A stretch of 64,000 nucleotides of DNA, taken from NCBI RefSeq assembly GCF_014466955.1, contig NZ_AP023396.1, forward strand, positions 1-64,000. The letters run 5' to 3'. Each line of letters starts with the position of its first letter. Positions within the stretch are counted from its first letter, which is position 1. This DNA is from Nocardia wallacei. Its GTDB lineage: Bacteria; Actinomycetota; Actinomycetes; Mycobacteriales; Mycobacteriaceae. Made by a program: the position numbers and the translations under genes. Below the pieces are notes generated by a model. That model did no database searches, was not told the origin of the DNA, and saw only the letters and a program-made list of their open reading frames with translations. Positions 20,329 through 28,159 of the stretch are shown piece by piece.

Positions 20329-20895
20329 CTATTCCGGGCGCAGCGCGGCGAGGACCGTGTCGACGCTCTGCTCGGCCAAGCGCTCGGTGAGCGGCAGGTG
20401 ACCGAACAGGACGCGGTAGTACAGGGGAGCGGCCAGCGCGTCGAGGACGAAATCCATATCGGTGTCCGGAGCGATCTCGCCCCGGGCCATCGCGGAACGC
20501 AGTGCGGCGGCGGTGGTTTCGCGGCGCGGATCGAAGACTCGGCGGCGAAACTCCGCGGCCAGCTCCGGATCGGAGGCCAGATCGGCGACCAGGGCCGGGA
20601 GCGCGCGGCCCAGGGCGGTCCCGGCCAGGGCCCGGACCAGGGTCGATATTCCCGTGACGAGATCGCGGCGCAGATCACCGGTGTCGGGCGTGGGCGTGAC
20701 GCCGAGCTGCCGGGCCACGGCCTCGACCACGAGGTGACGCTTCGATGGCCAGCGCCGATACACCGCCGGACGGTGCACCCCCGCCCGGGCGGCCACCGCG
20801 CCCATGGTGAATTCCCGGTACCCGACCGCGCCGAGCAGGTCGACCGTCGCGGTGAGGATCGCGTCGTCGATGCGGGTGTCTCGGGTCCGGGCCAT
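20329..20895 (-). CDS. TetR-family transcriptional regulator
   Basis: A 188-residue regulator. The helix-turn-helix spans about residues 10-58 (FTMGAVAARAGVHRPAVYRRWPSKRHLV), with a ligand-binding helical C-terminal domain of the TetR_C type. It follows the VOC gene after 10 nt on the same strand, so the two are one operon. A 17-bp palindrome at 21340-21356, just upstream of that operon, is the likely operator, suggesting autoregulation. The ligand is unknown. Confidence 0.9.
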   Translation of the reverse strand: MARTRDTRIDDAILTATVDLLGAVGYREFTMGAVAARAGVHRPAVYRRWPSKRHLVVEAVARQLGVTPTPDTGDLRRDLVTGISTLVRALAGTALGRALPALVADLASDPELAAEFRRRVFDPRRETTAAALRSAMARGEIAPDTDMDFVLDALAAPLYYRVLFGHLPLTERLAEQSVDTVLAALRPE

Positions 20896-20905
20896 GCGCC
20901 GAACT

Positions 20906-21331
20906 CTAGAAGACCGGACGCGGCACCAGGACCACCCGCCAGCCGTCCGGATCCTCGAAGGTGAGCGCGCCGACGCCGGCCCAGTACGGGTTCTCCGCCT
21001 CGACCGGCTCGTGCCCGGCCGCGGCCAGCCGCTCGACCACCTCGTACATCTTGGCGTCGCCGTGGAAGTAGAGGACGAGGAGATTGTCCCTGGTCGGTGC
21101 CGGGCACGGGCTGCCGTCGGCGTGCGTGGTGAATTCCAGGTGATAGGCCGTGCCGGGCAGCCCGAGCATCACGCCGTCGTATCCGGCGTGCTGCTCGAAT
21201 CGATAGAGCACCGGCAGCCCGATGACCTGCGTGTAGAACTCCTCGATCCGGTCGAGCCGGTCGGTGGGCCGGGCCACCCGCACCTGGGCCACGCCGAGTC
21301 CGGTCGGCCATGTCGTCGTCGCGGTTGTCAT
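20906..21331 (-). CDS. VOC-family (glyoxalase/dioxygenase fold) protein
   Basis: A 141-residue protein of the vicinal oxygen chelate superfamily, with paired beta-alpha-beta-beta-beta modules. The first module reads VAQVRVARPTDRLDRIEEFY and the second ends GALTFEDPDGWRVVLVPR. Possible metal ligands include HLEF (about residue 66-69) and Glu near the end (FEDPDG). The superfamily covers glyoxalases, dioxygenases and antibiotic-binding proteins, and the exact role is open. It is the first gene of an operon with a TetR regulator. Confidence 0.85.
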   Translation of the reverse strand: MTTATTTWPTGLGVAQVRVARPTDRLDRIEEFYTQVIGLPVLYRFEQHAGYDGVMLGLPGTAYHLEFTTHADGSPCPAPTRDNLLVLYFHGDAKMYEVVERLAAAGHEPVEAENPYWAGVGALTFEDPDGWRVVLVPRPVF

Positions 21332-21339
21332 GTCTTAAA

Positions 21340-21356
21340 CGGTACACAATGTACCG
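21340..21356. promoter_or_regulatory. Candidate TetR operator of the VOC-tetR operon
   Basis: CGGTACA-CAA-TGTACCG is a perfect 7-bp inverted repeat with a 3-bp centre. It sits 9 bp upstream of the VOC start codon, where it would overlap the promoter or leader. Confidence 0.6.
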
Positions 21357-21370
21357 ATATGCGGCCAGTG

Positions 21371-22216
21371 TCAGCGCACGGCGGTCAGCTTGTCGGGATT
21401 GAGGACCAGCCGGACCGTCCGGATCCGGTTGTCCGCATCGATGTCCAGCGACACCACGGCGTACGGGTCGGTCCCCGTCCGCAGCACCGCACCGGGACCG
21501 CCGTTGACCTCGGTGAGGTGGCGGTCGAGCGGAACGGGCCAGGCCCAGGTGACCGAGCACAGGTAACCGGCGACCGTGGTCAGGCCGCGCAGCGGTGTCC
21601 GTGGCGTCTCGGAACGGCCGTCGGCGTCGGCGCAGAAGACCACATCCGGGGCGAGCAGGCGGGTGAGCGCGGTGAGGTCGCCGCCGGCCGCGGCGGTGAG
21701 GAAGCGTTCGGTCAGTTCGCGGTGCGCGTGCGGGCTGGGCCGGTGCCGCGGCCGCCGGGCATCGACGTGCCGCCGGGCCCGGTAGCCGAGCTGGCGGGTG
21801 GCGCGTTCGGTGCGCCCGAGCACCTCGGCGATCTCGGCGTGCTCGAATCCGAACACCTCGTGCAGCACGAAGACGACGCGTTCGGCGGGATCCAGCGCCT
21901 CCAGCACCACCAGCAGCGCCATCGAAACCGATTCGGCGCGTTCGGCATCCGCGTCGGGGCCGGTGAGCAGCGGCTCGGGCAGCCACGGGCCGATGTAGGT
22001 CTCCCGCCGGGCCTTCGCGCTGCGCAACTGATCGATGGCCAGGCGCGAGACCAGCCGGAACAGGTAGGCCCGCGGCCGCATCACGGTGTCGTGGTCGACC
22101 CCGTGCCACCGCAGCCAGGCCTCCTGCACCACGTCCTCGGCCTCGGTGCGGCTGCCGAGCATGCGATATGCCGCCGCGAACAGTTCCGGCCGGTGCTGTT
22201 CGAATTCCACGCTCAT
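21371..22216 (-). CDS. ECF41/SigJ-type RNA polymerase sigma factor
   Basis: A 281-residue extracytoplasmic-function sigma factor. Region 2 includes AAYRMLGSRTEAEDVVQEAWLRW, region 4 includes LHEVFGFEHAEIAEVLGRTE, and a C-terminal SnoaL/NTF2-like domain (about 170-281) is diagnostic of ECF41/SigJ proteins. In that family the C-terminal domain modulates activity in place of a membrane anti-sigma factor. The start ATG 22216 (MSVEFEQHRPELF) follows GAAGG; upstream in-frame codons are not credible. It is divergent from the SnoaL-like gene at 22317, which is followed by an NmrA-type oxidoreductase, the usual kind of ECF41 partner. Confidence 0.88.
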   Translation of the reverse strand: MSVEFEQHRPELFAAAYRMLGSRTEAEDVVQEAWLRWHGVDHDTVMRPRAYLFRLVSRLAIDQLRSAKARRETYIGPWLPEPLLTGPDADAERAESVSMALLVVLEALDPAERVVFVLHEVFGFEHAEIAEVLGRTERATRQLGYRARRHVDARRPRHRPSPHAHRELTERFLTAAAGGDLTALTRLLAPDVVFCADADGRSETPRTPLRGLTTVAGYLCSVTWAWPVPLDRHLTEVNGGPGAVLRTGTDPYAVVSLDIDADNRIRTVRLVLNPDKLTAVR

Positions 22217-22229
22217 ACCTTCTTCGACG

Positions 22230-22285
22230 TCGTGGACCGGGCGTAGGTCACGCGTGTGACGCGAATGGCCCGGGATCCGTCTGAT
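22230..22285. promoter_or_regulatory. Candidate divergent ECF41 promoters
   Basis: Plus strand: TGTGACG (22255-22261), 16 nt, CGTC (22278-22281), leading to the SnoaL-like gene. Minus strand: CGTGACC, 16 nt, CGTC, leading to the sigma gene. ECF41 sigma factors recognise a TGTCACA-type -35 and a CGTC-type -10. Both matches are imperfect in the -35, so this is an inference. Confidence 0.4.
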
Positions 22286-22316
22286 GGATGGAACCCGAAC
22301 GGAAGGACCAGATTCC

Positions 22317-22727
22317 ATGACCGTCGACAACGAGCTGTCCCGCACCGAGATCAACCGCCGGACCGTGCTGGAGCTCTACCGCCGTTTCAACGCCGGTGAC
22401 CTGGACGGCGCCTTCGAGCTGGTGCACGAGGACTTCGTCACGCACAATCCGCGGGTGCCGCACGACCCGGCGGCGAGCACCGGCAAGCAGGCCTTCCGGA
22501 ACTTCTTCGGCACCCCGGCCGGGCGGGCGCTGGCCGCGGCACCGCAGGAGGTGGTGCGCGTGGCCGCCGACGACGAGCTGGTCGCCGTGCATGTGCGGCT
22601 CACCGTGGGCGGGGCCGAGAACGCGGTGGTCGACCTGCTGCGGCTGCGCGACGGCCTGCTCGTCGAACACTGGGATGTGGTGCAGCCGGTGCCCGACCGG
22701 CTGCCCCATCCGCACGGAATGCTCTGA
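22317..22727 (+). CDS. SnoaL-like (NTF2-fold) protein
   Basis: A 136-residue NTF2/SnoaL-fold protein (RRTVLELYRRFNAGDLDGAFE, VHEDFVTHNP, VDLLRLRDGLLVEHWDVVQP). The last segment is the recurrent His-Trp-Asp signature of small polyketide-cyclase-like enzymes. ATG 22317 is preceded by GGAAGGA at 22301-22307. It is divergent from the ECF41 sigma gene, whose own C-terminal domain has the same fold. Substrate unknown; likely a member of the sigma regulon. Confidence 0.8.
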   Translation: MTVDNELSRTEINRRTVLELYRRFNAGDLDGAFELVHEDFVTHNPRVPHDPAASTGKQAFRNFFGTPAGRALAAAPQEVVRVAADDELVAVHVRLTVGGAENAVVDLLRLRDGLLVEHWDVVQPVPDRLPHPHGML

Positions 22728-22752
22728 GCGCCAAGAGCTTCCGGGGCAGCCG

Positions 22753-23598
22753 CTATGCCGGGTCAGGCGCGGCGGACCACGCCCCGGCGGCGGCGGTCGC
22801 CCGGGCGTAGTCCGCGAAGTCCCTGGGTTCGCGGCCCAGGATGCGTTCCACGCCGTCCGCCGTGGCCGAGTTGCGGCCGTCCAGCACGGTGCCGAAGAGA
22901 TAGTCGAGCAGGCTGATCTCGTCGGCGGGCACCTCGTAAGTGGTCAGTGCCGCAACGAAATCGGTGCGCGTGATGGGTATGTAGGCGATGTCGCGACCGG
23001 TCGCCCGGGCGATCTCGCCCACCGCCTCGGCGAAGGTCAGGGCCCGGGGTCCGGTGAGTTCGTACACCGCGCCGATGTGCCGGTCCTCGGTCAGCGCGGC
23101 GACCGCGGCCGCCGCGATGTCGTCGGCATCGATGAACGGCTCGGGCACGTCACCGGCGGGCAGTGCCACCTCGCCCGACCGGACGAACTCGGCGAATCCG
23201 CCCTCGCTGAAGTTCTGCGCGAACCAACTGCATCGCAGGACGGTCGTCTCCAGGCCGGAGTCGCGCACGATCTGCTCGCACTCCGCGGCCTCCGGCTCGC
23301 CGCGTCCGGACAGCAGCACCAGCCGCGCGACGCCGCTGTCCCGCGCGGCGGCGGTCAGCGCGCTGATCGCCTCGGGCGCGCCGGGCGCGGCGAGATCCGG
23401 TTGATAGGCGATGTAGACGGCCGACACCCCGGCGAGCGCGGCGGCCCAGGTGTTGCGGTCGTTCCAATCGAAAGGCGGTTGCGCGGACCGGGATCCGAGG
23501 CGCACCGGAATGGACCGCTCGCGCAGATGCGCGGCCACTCGGCTGCCGGTCTTGCCGGTGCCGCCGAGAACGAGGACTGTGTTGTTCGAATTCGTCAT
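22753..23598 (-). CDS. NmrA-like NAD(P)-binding oxidoreductase
   Basis: A 281-residue atypical short-chain dehydrogenase. The N-terminal nucleotide motif LVLGGTGKTGSRVAAHL falls at about residues 9-25. A specificity region follows (RLGSRSAQPPFDW), and the conserved LRCSWFAQNFSEGG segment lies at about 130. Members of this group are NAD(P)H quinone reductases or redox-sensing regulators. The start is ATG 23598 (MTNSNNTVLV). Oxidoreductases or epimerases of this type are the standard partner genes of ECF41 sigma factors. A TGTCACA motif lies upstream. Confidence 0.85.
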   Translation of the reverse strand: MTNSNNTVLVLGGTGKTGSRVAAHLRERSIPVRLGSRSAQPPFDWNDRNTWAAALAGVSAVYIAYQPDLAAPGAPEAISALTAAARDSGVARLVLLSGRGEPEAAECEQIVRDSGLETTVLRCSWFAQNFSEGGFAEFVRSGEVALPAGDVPEPFIDADDIAAAAVAALTEDRHIGAVYELTGPRALTFAEAVGEIARATGRDIAYIPITRTDFVAALTTYEVPADEISLLDYLFGTVLDGRNSATADGVERILGREPRDFADYARATAAAGAWSAAPDPA

Positions 23599-23669
23599 GT
23601 ATCGAGTACATCGCCGATCGCGTGGACGCGACATGGCCGAGAAGCGCGGGAACATTCGCGAGCGTCTGC

Positions 23670-23696
23670 CGCGTCCCCCCGGGAAATCATGTGACA
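23670..23696 (-). promoter_or_regulatory. Candidate ECF41 promoter of the oxidoreductase gene
   Basis: On the minus strand an exact TGTCACA (plus-strand TGTGACA at 23690-23696) is followed after 16 nt by CGCG instead of CGTC. The -35 match is perfect and the -10 is weak. It lies 72-98 bp upstream of the start codon. Confidence 0.4.
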
Positions 23697-23744
23697 AATC
23701 ACTACGGGGCGGGTGCGTATCCGGCGGCACCGTAAGGTCGAGGC

Positions 23745-24746
23745 ATGGCCTCCGCGGAGTTGTCGAAACTGGTGCAGTCGGTGGTGGAGCCGTACCTGCT
23801 GCACGGGCCGCGCCGATATACCCGCGAGGACGTCTCGCGGCAGTCGGGCGTGCCGCCGGAGCTGACCCGCAGACTGTGGATATCGCTCGGCTTCCCGGCC
23901 AATCCGGACGACGAGGCGATCGAGTACACCGACGCGGATGTGCAGGCGGTCAACAACTTCCAGAGCCTGGCGGCGCTGGCCTCGACCGATCTGCGGCAGC
24001 AGTCGGGCGCCGCGCGCACGCTCGGTCAGGCGATGGCGCGGCTGGCCGAATGGCAGGTCGATCTGGTGGCCGAGGAGATCGTGGACCGGATCCGGGCCAT
24101 CACCGCCGCCGATCCCACCGCGGACGAGGTCACGGTCGCGCAGGAGGCGACCGAGGAGGTCGTCTCGACCCTGCAGGAGTTGCAGGCCTACGCGTGGCGC
24201 CGGCACCTGGCGGCGGCGCTGGCCCGCTCGCTCGACGGTGACGGCAGCGGCGACACGCTGCGGGAAGTGGCCGTCGGTTTCGCCGACATGGTCGGCTACA
24301 CCCGGTTGACCAGGCATCTCGACCCGGACGAACTGACCCGGCTGCTGGAGTCGTTCGAGACGATCACCACCGACGCGATCACCGCGCACGGTGGCTGGGT
24401 CATCAAGAACGTGGGCGACGAGGTGATGTTCGCCGCCGAATCGGCGGTGGTGGGCGCCCGCATCGCGCTGGCCATCCAGGACGCGACGCTGTCCGCCGGG
24501 ACGACGCCGGAACTGCGGGTCGGCCTCGCCTATGGCGAAGTGCTGCAACGGTTCGGGGATCTGTACGGGTCGGTGGTCAACACCGCGGCCCGGCTCACCG
24601 GCGTGGCCCGGCCCGGCACGGTCCTCATCGATGACGGCGCCGCCGCGCGGCTGAGCGGGGAGCGGGAGTTCGCACTGCGGCATCTGCGCAGTGTGCGGGT
24701 GCGGGGCTTCAACCGGCTGCGTTCGCACGTGCTGCGGCGCGCCTGA
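23745..24746 (+). CDS. Class III adenylate cyclase with N-terminal regulatory domain
   Basis: A 333-residue protein. Residues 1-160 form a helical regulatory region resembling the autoinhibitory domain of mycobacterial cyclases such as Rv1264 and Rv2212. The catalytic domain follows. Metal-binding Asp181 is in GFADMVGYTRLT, Lys221 and Asp225 in VIKNVGDEVMFA, and the transition-state residues Asn279 and Arg283 in YGSVVNTAARLTG. The key metal and purine-contacting residues are present, so the enzyme should be active and make cAMP. No membrane helix is present, so it is cytosolic. Two G-rich hairpins follow the gene. Confidence 0.9.
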   Translation: MASAELSKLVQSVVEPYLLHGPRRYTREDVSRQSGVPPELTRRLWISLGFPANPDDEAIEYTDADVQAVNNFQSLAALASTDLRQQSGAARTLGQAMARLAEWQVDLVAEEIVDRIRAITAADPTADEVTVAQEATEEVVSTLQELQAYAWRRHLAAALARSLDGDGSGDTLREVAVGFADMVGYTRLTRHLDPDELTRLLESFETITTDAITAHGGWVIKNVGDEVMFAAESAVVGARIALAIQDATLSAGTTPELRVGLAYGEVLQRFGDLYGSVVNTAARLTGVARPGTVLIDDGAAARLSGEREFALRHLRSVRVRGFNRLRSHVLRRA

Positions 24747-24784
24747 CCCGTATCGGCGATCGGCGGAAGTGCCCGGAAATTAGG

Positions 24785-24857
24785 AGCGGGCCTCGGCGAA
24801 GGGGGGGAGTTAGCCGAGGCCCGCGTAGGGTCGGCCCGGGGGGGAGGGGCCGACCTG
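24785..24857 (+). terminator. Tandem GC hairpins after the cyclase gene
   Basis: GCGGGCCTCGGC pairs with GCCGAGGCCCGC around a loop containing seven G residues. Immediately downstream GGTCGGCCC pairs with GGGCCGACC around another G7 loop. There is no T run. They probably terminate or stabilise the cyclase transcript. Confidence 0.6.
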
Positions 24858-25421
24858 AACGATCCTACGCGACGATCCTCGATTGTGTGTGTATGAGGGC
24901 CGCCACTTTCGGAAAGTTTTTCGGCACTACTCGCACGAGGCGGATCGGGCCGGTGCGCGGGGCCCGGCGCCGTGGTCGAAACACGCTGTCGAAGCTGTTG
25001 GGAGGCAACCGTTTACGCAGCTCTCGGCGCTGCCGCCGAGGCGTCGGTCCGGGGTCGGCGCAACCGGCCCGCGCCTCTGCGCACGCCCGATCCAGGGGCG
25101 ACGTTCCGGATTGCGCGGATTCCTGGCGTGTCGATCGGCGGCCCGCGGAATCGGGTGAGTACCGGAGGCGCGGTGGAACGAGTAGCGCACTACTCGCGAT
25201 CCGTTCCGCGAGCCGGGCGACGATCGTATCGGCCGCATCCCGCCGGCACCCCCGAGCACCGCCGGATCCCGGGATGCGGCCTCCTGTTATCCGTCGTGCC
25301 AGGTCGGGGGTGGTGCGACGGGGCCGGTGTCAATCCGATGAACTTGTCGGTGCCGTGGGCAATACTGGGCAGCAGTGTCGATCAAGTCACTGCACAATCC
25401 ATCACGAACGGCAGGAGCATC
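24858..25421. other. Gap before the ABC exporter, nothing recognised
   Basis: About 560 bp. Open frames exist on both strands but none has a ribosome binding site with a recognisable product. The ribosome binding site GCAGGAGC (25411-25418) belongs to the ABC ATPase gene. Confidence 0.4.
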
Positions 25422-26441
25422 ATGCCCGACGCCATCATCGCCGAGGGTCTGGTCAAGACATACGGGCGTCTGACCGCCCTCGACGGACTCGATCTCACGG
25501 TACCCGAAGGTACGGTCACCGCCCTGCTGGGTCCCAACGGCGCCGGCAAGACGACGACGGTCCGGGTACTCACCACCCTGCTCATCCCCGACTCCGGCCG
25601 TGCCACCGTGGCCGGTATCGACGTACTGCGCGAGCCGCAGCGGCTGCGCGCGCACATCGGCGCCTCCGGCCAGTACGCGGCGGTCGACGAGTATCTCACC
25701 GGCTTCGAGAATCTGGAGATGGTCGGGCGGCTGTACCACATGGGCGTGCAGCGCAGTAAGGACCGCGCCCGTGAGCTGCTGGAGCGTTTCCGCCTCAGCG
25801 ACGCCGCCGACCGGCCCGTGAAGGGCTACTCCGGCGGCATGCGCCGCCGCCTCGACCTCGCGGGCGCGCTGGTCGCCAATCCACCCGTGCTGTTTCTGGA
25901 CGAGCCGACCACGGGCCTGGACCCGCGCGCCCGCCTGGATCTGTGGGATGTCATCGAGGAACTGGTGGCCGGCGGCACCACGCTGCTGCTGACCACGCAG
26001 TACATGGAGGAGGCCGACCGGCTGGCCGACGCCATCGCGGTCATCGACCACGGCCAGGTCATCGCCCGCGGCACCGCCGACGAACTCAAGACCATGGTCG
26101 GCGGCGACCGCATCGAACTGACCGTCGACCACGCCGACAGCCTCGCGGTCGCACAGCAGGCCCTCGCCGCGCTGGCGGTCGGGGAGATCCATCTCGAGCC
26201 CGGGCTGCGGCGCATCACCGTGCCCGTCAGCGAGGGGTCACAGGCCCTGGTCGACGCGATTGGGCGGTTGGCCGAGCATCAGGTCCAGATTCACGACGTG
26301 GGCCTGCGCCGTCCCTCGCTCGACGACGTGTTCCTCACCCTCACCGGCCACGAGGCCGAAGAAATGATCAGCGAGAACGGCCACGCCGACGGCAAGGGCG
26401 CCGCGGAGCGAGTCGACGCGACGAAAGGACAGCAGCGATGA
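25422..26441 (+). CDS. DrrA-type ABC transporter ATP-binding protein
   Basis: A 339-residue ATPase of a drug-exporting ABC system related to daunorubicin resistance DrrA. Walker A is GPNGAGKTTT (about residues 36-45), the signature is KGYSGGMRRRLDLAGAL, Walker B VLFLDEPTTGLDP, and the switch His lies past the D-loop region TTQYMEEADRLAD. An extension of about 90 residues with the DrrA-type C-terminal domain follows (VHDVGLRRPSLDDVFLTLTG-like). ATG 25422 follows GGAG. Its stop overlaps the permease start (ATGA), so both subunits are co-translated. Confidence 0.9.
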   Translation: MPDAIIAEGLVKTYGRLTALDGLDLTVPEGTVTALLGPNGAGKTTTVRVLTTLLIPDSGRATVAGIDVLREPQRLRAHIGASGQYAAVDEYLTGFENLEMVGRLYHMGVQRSKDRARELLERFRLSDAADRPVKGYSGGMRRRLDLAGALVANPPVLFLDEPTTGLDPRARLDLWDVIEELVAGGTTLLLTTQYMEEADRLADAIAVIDHGQVIARGTADELKTMVGGDRIELTVDHADSLAVAQQALAALAVGEIHLEPGLRRITVPVSEGSQALVDAIGRLAEHQVQIHDVGLRRPSLDDVFLTLTGHEAEEMISENGHADGKGAAERVDATKGQQR

Positions 26442-27286
26442 GCACGGCCGCGGCGATCGCCCATCAGCCCTCGCTCGGCACGCGCGTGTCGATGGTGGTC
26501 AGCGACAGCCTGACGATCACCAAACGCAATGTCATCAAGATCAAGCGAGTACCCGACGTCCTGATCTTCTCGACGCTGTCGCCGATCATGTTCGTTCTAC
26601 TGTTCGCCTACATCTTCGGCACGGCGATCGAGGTGCCGGGGTTGTCGGGCGGCTACCGGGAGTTCCTGATCGCGGGCATCTTCGCGCAGACCTCGGTTTT
26701 CGGCGCGACGTTCACGGGCTTGAGCCTGGCCGAGGATATGCAGAAGGGCATCATCGACCGGTTCCGATCGCTGCCGATGGCCTCGGTCGCCGTGCTGATC
26801 GGGCGCACGGCAGCCGATGTCGTGATCAATGTGGTGAGCCTGGTCGTGATGTCGCTGACCGGCCTCATCGTCGGCTGGCGGATCCGCGGGTCGCTGCTGG
26901 ACGCGGTCCTGGCCTATGTGCTGCTGTTGTTGTTCGCCTACGCGATCTCGTGGATCATGGCCGTGGTCGGCCTGATCGTGCGGGCTCCCGAGGTGTTCAA
27001 CAACGCCAGCTTCATGGTGATCTTCCCGCTGACCTTCCTCGCCAACACCTTTGTGCCGCTGAACAAGCTGCCCGGGCCGCTGCAGGTGTTCGCCGAATGG
27101 AATCCCGTGTCGGCGGTCACCGAGGCCACCCGTCAGCTGTTCGGCAACACCAGCCCCGCGGTGCCGACACCGGATGCCTGGCCGATGCAGCATCCGGTGC
27201 TGACCACGCTGATCTGGGTGGTGGCCATCCTGGTGGTGTTCGTGCCGCTGGCGGTGCGGCAGTTCAAGCGCTCGGTCAGCCGTTGA
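26438..27286 (+). CDS. DrrB-type ABC transporter permease
   Basis: A 282-residue ABC-2 type permease with about six membrane helices (for example ILIFSTLSPIMFVLLFAYIF and VVINVVSLVVMSLTGLIVGW, approximate boundaries). The conserved ABC-2 region FRSLPMASVAVLIGR precedes the third helix. It starts with ATG overlapping the ATPase stop by four bases, and the pair forms a complete exporter. The substrate is unknown; homologues export daunorubicin or phthiocerol-type lipids. No regulator or biosynthetic gene is adjacent. Confidence 0.9.
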   Translation: MSTAAAIAHQPSLGTRVSMVVSDSLTITKRNVIKIKRVPDVLIFSTLSPIMFVLLFAYIFGTAIEVPGLSGGYREFLIAGIFAQTSVFGATFTGLSLAEDMQKGIIDRFRSLPMASVAVLIGRTAADVVINVVSLVVMSLTGLIVGWRIRGSLLDAVLAYVLLLLFAYAISWIMAVVGLIVRAPEVFNNASFMVIFPLTFLANTFVPLNKLPGPLQVFAEWNPVSAVTEATRQLFGNTSPAVPTPDAWPMQHPVLTTLIWVVAILVVFVPLAVRQFKRSVSR

Positions 27287-27348
27287 GTCGTGGGCCACTG
27301 TGACCAGCCTTTCCTGCGCGAAGCGGGTGGCTGTGCCACAGTGGTCGC

Positions 27349-27546
27349 ATGCAGTTGGGGAGCTCTGGGAAGTCCGGCCGGTTGCGCAACCGGCTCATCG
27401 TCGCCGCCCTCGTCGGATTCGCGGGCAGTGCCGCCTGGGTGGCGGCGCGCCGCCGTCCGCAGCTGCCGGAACCCGCCGCCGAACCGCCGCGTCTGGGCTA
27501 CTCCACCAACGGGTCCGCGCCGGAGGAAGCGGCGCGCTTGCCGTAG
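27349..27546 (+). CDS. Small single-helix membrane protein, 65 aa
   Basis: The 65-residue product has a basic N-terminus (SGKSGRLRNR), one membrane helix (LIVAALVGFAGSAAWVAA), a basic stop-transfer cluster RRR and a Pro-rich cytosolic or extracellular tail. It lies immediately upstream of ppiA. In mycobacteria that position is held by cwsA, whose C-terminus also has one helix followed by Arg and Pro-rich residues. CwsA is longer and on the opposite strand, so orthology is not claimed. No ribosome binding site stands out. Confidence 0.5.
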   Translation: MQLGSSGKSGRLRNRLIVAALVGFAGSAAWVAARRRPQLPEPAAEPPRLGYSTNGSAPEEAARLP

Positions 27547-27615
27547 TCGGCCCGGCACGGCCCGAACACAGTGGGATACAACTCGATTCGCCGCGTACAT
27601 GGCACGATGTTCGGC

Positions 27616-28143
27616 GTGACCTCACCGAATCAGACCGCCGTGGCCACGCTGCACACCACACACGGCGACATCAAGATCTCGCTCTTCGGTAACCATGCCC
27701 CGAAAACGGTGCGCAACTTCGTCGGTCTCGTCGACGGCTCGGCGGCATACACGACGAAGAACGCCTCCGGCGGTACGTCCGGCCCGTTCTACGACGGCTG
27801 CACGTTCCACCGCGTGATCGATGGCTTCATGATTCAGGGCGGTGACCCGACGGGCACCGGTCGCGGCGGGCCGGGGTACGAATTCGGCGACGAATTCCAC
27901 CCGGAGCTGCGTTTCGACCGCCCGTATCTGCTGGCGATGGCCAACGCCGGGCCGGGCACCAACGGTTCCCAGTTCTTCATCACGCTCGGCCCGCAGTCGC
28001 ATCTCAACCGCCGCCACACCATCTTCGGTGAGGTGGTGGACCCGGATTCGCGCAAAGTGGTCGACGCCATCGGCGCCACCGACACCGATCGCAACGACCG
28101 CCCGAAGGAGCAGGTCGTCATCTCCTCCATCACCATCGACTGA
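27616..28143 (+). CDS. ppiA: Peptidyl-prolyl cis-trans isomerase, cyclophilin type
   Basis: A 175-residue cyclophilin. The active-site motif [19 protein letters not shown] carries the catalytic Arg and the Phe/Met/Gln pocket; [16 protein letters not shown] and HTIFGEVVD complete the fold. It catalyses prolyl bond isomerisation during folding, and the absence of a signal peptide makes it cytosolic. GTG 27616 ([14 protein letters not shown]) is chosen by likeness to relatives; ATG 27607 in the same frame is possible. It is followed by the rhomboid gene after 16 nt, the same order as mycobacterial ppiA. Confidence 0.93.
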   Translation: MTSPNQTAVATLHTTHGDIKISLFGNHAPKTVRNFVGLVDGSAAYTTKNASGGTSGPFYDGCTFHRVIDGFMIQGGDPTGTGRGGPGYEFGDEFHPELRFDRPYLLAMANAGPGTNGSQFFITLGPQSHLNRRHTIFGEVVDPDSRKVVDAIGATDTDRNDRPKEQVVISSITID

Positions 28144-28159
28144 ATTTCGACGGAGTTTC

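Noticed and set aside
24887..25420. Open frames upstream of the ABC ATPase
   Set aside because: They lack ribosome binding sites and recognisable domains, and the in-frame extension of the ATPase is not homologous to the family N-terminus.
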